Source: Asaia bogorensis
GTDB taxonomy: Bacteria > Pseudomonadota > Alphaproteobacteria > Acetobacterales > Acetobacteraceae
NCBI GenBank assembly: GCA_945874515.1
Contig: CAMCHA010000095.1
Location: forward strand, 1 to 7,894
Direction: 5' to 3'
DNA: 7,894 bases
This document shows positions 5,570 to 7,894 of this stretch, piece after piece. The notes under the pieces were generated by a model. It did no database searches, had not been told where the DNA came from, and saw nothing but the letters and a program-made list of their open reading frames with translations. The position numbers and the translations under genes were made by a program. Every line of letters begins with the position of its first letter. The stretch's first letter is position 1.

Positions 5570-7648
5570 TCACCGCCCTTCCTGCCGCCAGGCCAGCACC
5601 ACGGTGCCGAGCAATAGCAACAGCGCCAACCAAGGCGGCAGTAGCGGCAAGGCGGAAACGCTGAGCACGCTGTGGTCCGCATTGCGCCTGAGACCAATCC
5701 AGCCTGCACCCGCGAAATCTCGCCCCGCCGGCACCATGCGCAATTCGGGCAGTACGGGCGCCGCTTCCTGCCCCAGCCAGCGTATGGCACCTCGGCCTTG
5801 CACCAGCGGGCGCAGCTTTTCGCCATCTGCGCGCAGATCAGCAATTTCCATCGGATTGGCGACCGCCGCGGCGGCGAAAGCCACGCGCTTGCCATCGCCA
5901 ACCTGCCACACGCCGGGCATGCGCGCCGCAACATCGGCAACCGCGCGTCCGCCGCCCGCTTCTTCCAGCCGCGCAGTGCTGCGCGTGCCATCGGGCGCGG
6001 TGATGGTCACTTCAGGCGCTGGTGCCGCTTCCAGGCTGCGGCGTGCAATCGCCATCCGCCCTGCTTCAATCCGCGCGGTCAAATCTTCTTCTTCCAAAGT
6101 GGTTTCGCGCATCAGCCAATGGGCGATGCGACGGAGCAATTCTTCCTGTGGGCCGCCGCCATCATGCCCGCGCCCCCATAGCCAGATATGATCCGACATT
6201 AGCAGCGCCACCCGGCCTTCGCCCACGCGATCCAGCACCAATAAGGGCGACCCTTCTGGGCTTTCCATGACCGCCACGCCACCGCGCGCCTCACCGCGCA
6301 GCCAGCGATACCAGCGGCCCCAGCTTGCCTCCGCCGCCGCGGTATTCGCCCCAGCCAGCGCCTCGGTCACTGGATGCCGCGCGCCAAGCGCGCTGATGCG
6401 TGGGCGGAACGGCGCCTCCTCCACCCCCGCGCCGCGCCCAATGGGCCGCGCCGGCAGCACCTGCGACAAAGGCGTGAAGGCGAGCGATGTGGGCCCTGCA
6501 AATTCCGGCCCGACACTCATCAACAAGGCCCCACCCGCGCGCACATGATCCGCAATGTTGCGCATATAGGCTGGCGGCAGCAGGCCGCGATTGGTGAAGC
6601 GGTCAAACACAATCAGATCAAACTCACGCAGCTTCACCTGAAACAGCTCACGCACCGGAAAGGCGATCAGCGCCAATTCATTGAGCGGCGTCAGATCATC
6701 CTTCTCCGGCGGACGCAGAATGGTGAAATGCACCAGATCCACATTGGGATCGGCCTTCAATAGCCGCCGCCAAGCGCGTTCGCCGGCATGCGGTTCGCCC
6801 GAGACCAACAGCACGCGGAGCCGATCGCGCACGCCATTCACCGTGACCACCTGGCGGTTATTGAGCGGGCTCACCTCTCCAGCGCGGGGCTCTGCCTCCA
6901 ACTCAATCACCATGGGCCCGCCACGCGCGACGGGGACGGAAATCGCGTGTTCGCGCCCGATGGGGATTTCCTCACGCCGCGCAGCGCCACCATCACGGCG
7001 GATAATCAGCCCGGCATTACCGCCAGCCGGCGCGCCCAAATCCTCGATCACCACGCGCAATTCCACTTGCTGGCCGACAATGCCAAAGCCAGGGGCCGAG
7101 ACCAGACGCAGGCGCCGATCAACCTCCCCAGGGCGGCCAGGCAGCAGCACGTGAAAGGGCGCATCAAAAGGCAGCAGCGCCGGCGCGTCATGCACCTGGC
7201 CATCGGTCAGCGCGATCACGCCCGCCAACCGCGCCCGCGGCACATCCGCCAAGGCTGCCCCGAGCGCGGAAAACAGCGCCGTGCCGCGCTGGCCGGCTTC
7301 CGGTACTTCAACCACCCGCAAATCAAGCGCGGGCAAGCGCGCGGCCCGCGCTTCCAAAGCCGCGCGCGCGGCGGCAATGCGCTCAGCCCGATCAGCAATC
7401 TGCGTGCTGTCAGTGCGATCAACGGCCAGGATGGCTATATCGGGGCGGGTTTCGCGTTCTTCGCGGAGCAAACGCGGATTACAAAGGGCGCCCAACAGGA
7501 TCACCGCCGCCAGCGCCCGCCACCAGATGCCGCGGGCGCGCTGATAAAGGCCATAGGCAAGAAATATCAGGGCAAGGGACGCGAAAAATAAAATCAGCCA
7601 CAGGGGCAGGCGCGGCAGAAAATCCAAATAGGCAAGGTTCTGAATCAT
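5570..7648 (-). CDS. membrane-anchored VWA / glutamine-amidotransferase-like protein (MoxR-locus type)
   Basis: A 692-residue protein with two N-terminal membrane helices (about 15-33 and 42-56) and one at the extreme C-terminus (about 667-686), leaving a large extracytoplasmic or cytoplasmic body between them. Residues 70-175 look like a von Willebrand A domain with a degenerate metal site (DRTDS at 77-81, TDGQ at 148-151). Residues about 275-515 resemble the class-I glutamine-amidotransferase fold (RLRVLLVSGEPH, FDLIVFDRF, GGALLMSVGPEF), but the nucleophile elbow has Ser-Val-Gly-Pro where catalytic members have Cys, so it is probably non-catalytic. Proteins of this architecture usually lie next to moxR, DUF58 and DUF4159 genes and are thought to act in envelope or chaperone-type processes; none of those partners is adjacent here. 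The ATG has no visible Shine-Dalgarno: a GC hairpin ends 7 nt upstream. The 3' end has its own terminator. The architecture is fairly sure and the function unknown. Confidence 0.8.
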   Translation of the reverse strand: MIQNLAYLDFLPRLPLWLILFFASLALIFLAYGLYQRARGIWWRALAAVILLGALCNPRLLREERETRPDIAILAVDRTDSTQIADRAERIAAARAALEARAARLPALDLRVVEVPEAGQRGTALFSALGAALADVPRARLAGVIALTDGQVHDAPALLPFDAPFHVLLPGRPGEVDRRLRLVSAPGFGIVGQQVELRVVIEDLGAPAGGNAGLIIRRDGGAARREEIPIGREHAISVPVARGGPMVIELEAEPRAGEVSPLNNRQVVTVNGVRDRLRVLLVSGEPHAGERAWRRLLKADPNVDLVHFTILRPPEKDDLTPLNELALIAFPVRELFQVKLREFDLIVFDRFTNRGLLPPAYMRNIADHVRAGGALLMSVGPEFAGPTSLAFTPLSQVLPARPIGRGAGVEEAPFRPRISALGARHPVTEALAGANTAAAEASWGRWYRWLRGEARGGVAVMESPEGSPLLVLDRVGEGRVALLMSDHIWLWGRGHDGGGPQEELLRRIAHWLMRETTLEEEDLTARIEAGRMAIARRSLEAAPAPEVTITAPDGTRSTARLEEAGGGRAVADVAARMPGVWQVGDGKRVAFAAAAVANPMEIADLRADGEKLRPLVQGRGAIRWLGQEAAPVLPELRMVPAGRDFAGAGWIGLRRNADHSVLSVSALPLLPPWLALLLLLGTVVLAWRQEGR

Positions 7649-7655
7649 GGAATAT

Positions 7656-7703
7656 CGGGGGCTCTGCCCCCGAACCCCTGCCGGGGTAATAGTATTACCC
7701 CGG
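7656..7703. repeat. REP-like pair of palindromes between two leftward genes
   Basis: Two perfect inverted repeats stand side by side. CGGGGGC (7656-7662) and GCCCCCG (7666-7672) flank a TCT loop, and CCGGGGTAATA (7681-7691) and TATTACCCCGG (7693-7703) flank a single G. The G/C-rich look, the ...CTCTGCCCC... core and the intergenic position are like dispersed extragenic palindromes I recall from alphaproteobacterial genomes; this was not checked. No second copy lies in this window. The first hairpin ends 7 nt before the ATG of the large membrane-protein gene. Confidence 0.6.
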
Positions 7704-7726
7704 ACCCCGCCATTACAAACACCGCA

Positions 7727-7894
7727 CTAAGCAGCAGTGCTGCCGACCAAGCGCCATGTTGGGTCGGCATTGGCCAGGTCTCGCTGGAAGGTCCAGACAT
7801 CGGTCATTTCCGTCACCGCCTCTGCACCGGAAACAATCGAACCATCACGCGCCTGCACCAGATTGATCTGATCCGTCACCAGGCGCACGGTGAT
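7727..7894 (-). CDS. Tim44-like domain protein, C-terminal fragment (start outside window)
   Basis: The last 55 codons of a leftward gene, ending in TAG at 7729-7727 and running off the right edge. The visible residues begin ITVRLVTDQINLV and contain VTEMTDVWTFQRDL followed by PTWRLVGS. This matches the end of the Tim44-like (TIM44/Mba1-type) domain, in which a final beta-strand reads D-x-W-T-F-x-R and then WxLV. Alphaproteobacterial members are membrane-anchored relatives of mitochondrial Tim44, usually with an N-terminal hydrophobic segment that is not visible here. The large membrane-protein gene lies 78 nt downstream on the same strand, beyond the palindromic element, so co-transcription is possible. 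The domain call rests on this short segment only. Confidence 0.8.
   Translation of the reverse strand: MTVRLVTDQINLVQARDGSIVSGAEAVTEMTDVWTFQRDLANADPTWRLVGSTAA

Noticed and set aside
6788..7591. Plus-strand open frame antisense to the large membrane protein
   Set aside because: No domain seen; the minus frame has membrane helices and a consistent two-domain architecture.

Overview
The window looks like chromosomal DNA from a high-GC alphaproteobacterium, most plausibly Rhodospirillales/Acetobacteraceae-like. The basis is the strong G/C third-position bias, an intact minCDE cluster with alphaproteobacterial-style proteins, a Tim44-like domain protein, a VWA/glutamine-amidotransferase-like membrane protein typical of alphaproteobacterial MoxR-type loci, and few GANTC sites. 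The genus is not fixed by anything visible. No phage, IS, CRISPR, tRNA or rRNA signal was found.

Layout. (1) Positions 34-65 hold a strong stem-loop terminator that closes a leftward operon. (2) Positions 85-3273 (minus strand) hold a compact four-gene operon. In transcription order it encodes an NMT1/THI5-like binding protein without a signal peptide, a hot-dog acyl-CoA thioesterase, a D-2-hydroxyacid dehydrogenase and a kynurenine-formamidase-like alpha/beta hydrolase. The gaps are 9 nt, 16 nt and a 4-nt ATGA overlap, so these are very likely co-transcribed. The protein set suggests a small-molecule catabolic or salvage pathway whose substrate cannot be read from sequence. (3) Positions 3274-3526 are a divergent promoter region with candidate promoters on both strands, small palindromes and a perfect DnaA box in the minC leader. 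(4) Positions 3527-5444 (plus strand) hold minC, minD and minE, the division-site selection system that keeps FtsZ from assembling at the poles; minD and minE overlap at TAATG. (5) Positions 5433-5569 are a hairpin-dense convergent junction. (6) Positions 5570-7648 (minus strand) encode a 692-residue membrane protein with a degenerate VWA domain and an inactive-looking glutamine-amidotransferase-like domain. (7) Positions 7656-7703 hold a REP-like pair of palindromes. (8) Positions 7727-7894 (minus strand) are the C-terminal end of a Tim44-like domain protein whose start lies outside the window.

Most of the window is conventional. The points that deserve a second look are the DnaA box ahead of minC, the signal-less NMT1-like protein heading an enzyme operon with no transporter, and the palindromic element that abuts the start codon of the large membrane protein where a ribosome-binding site should be. 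I see no convincing new defence or mobile system.
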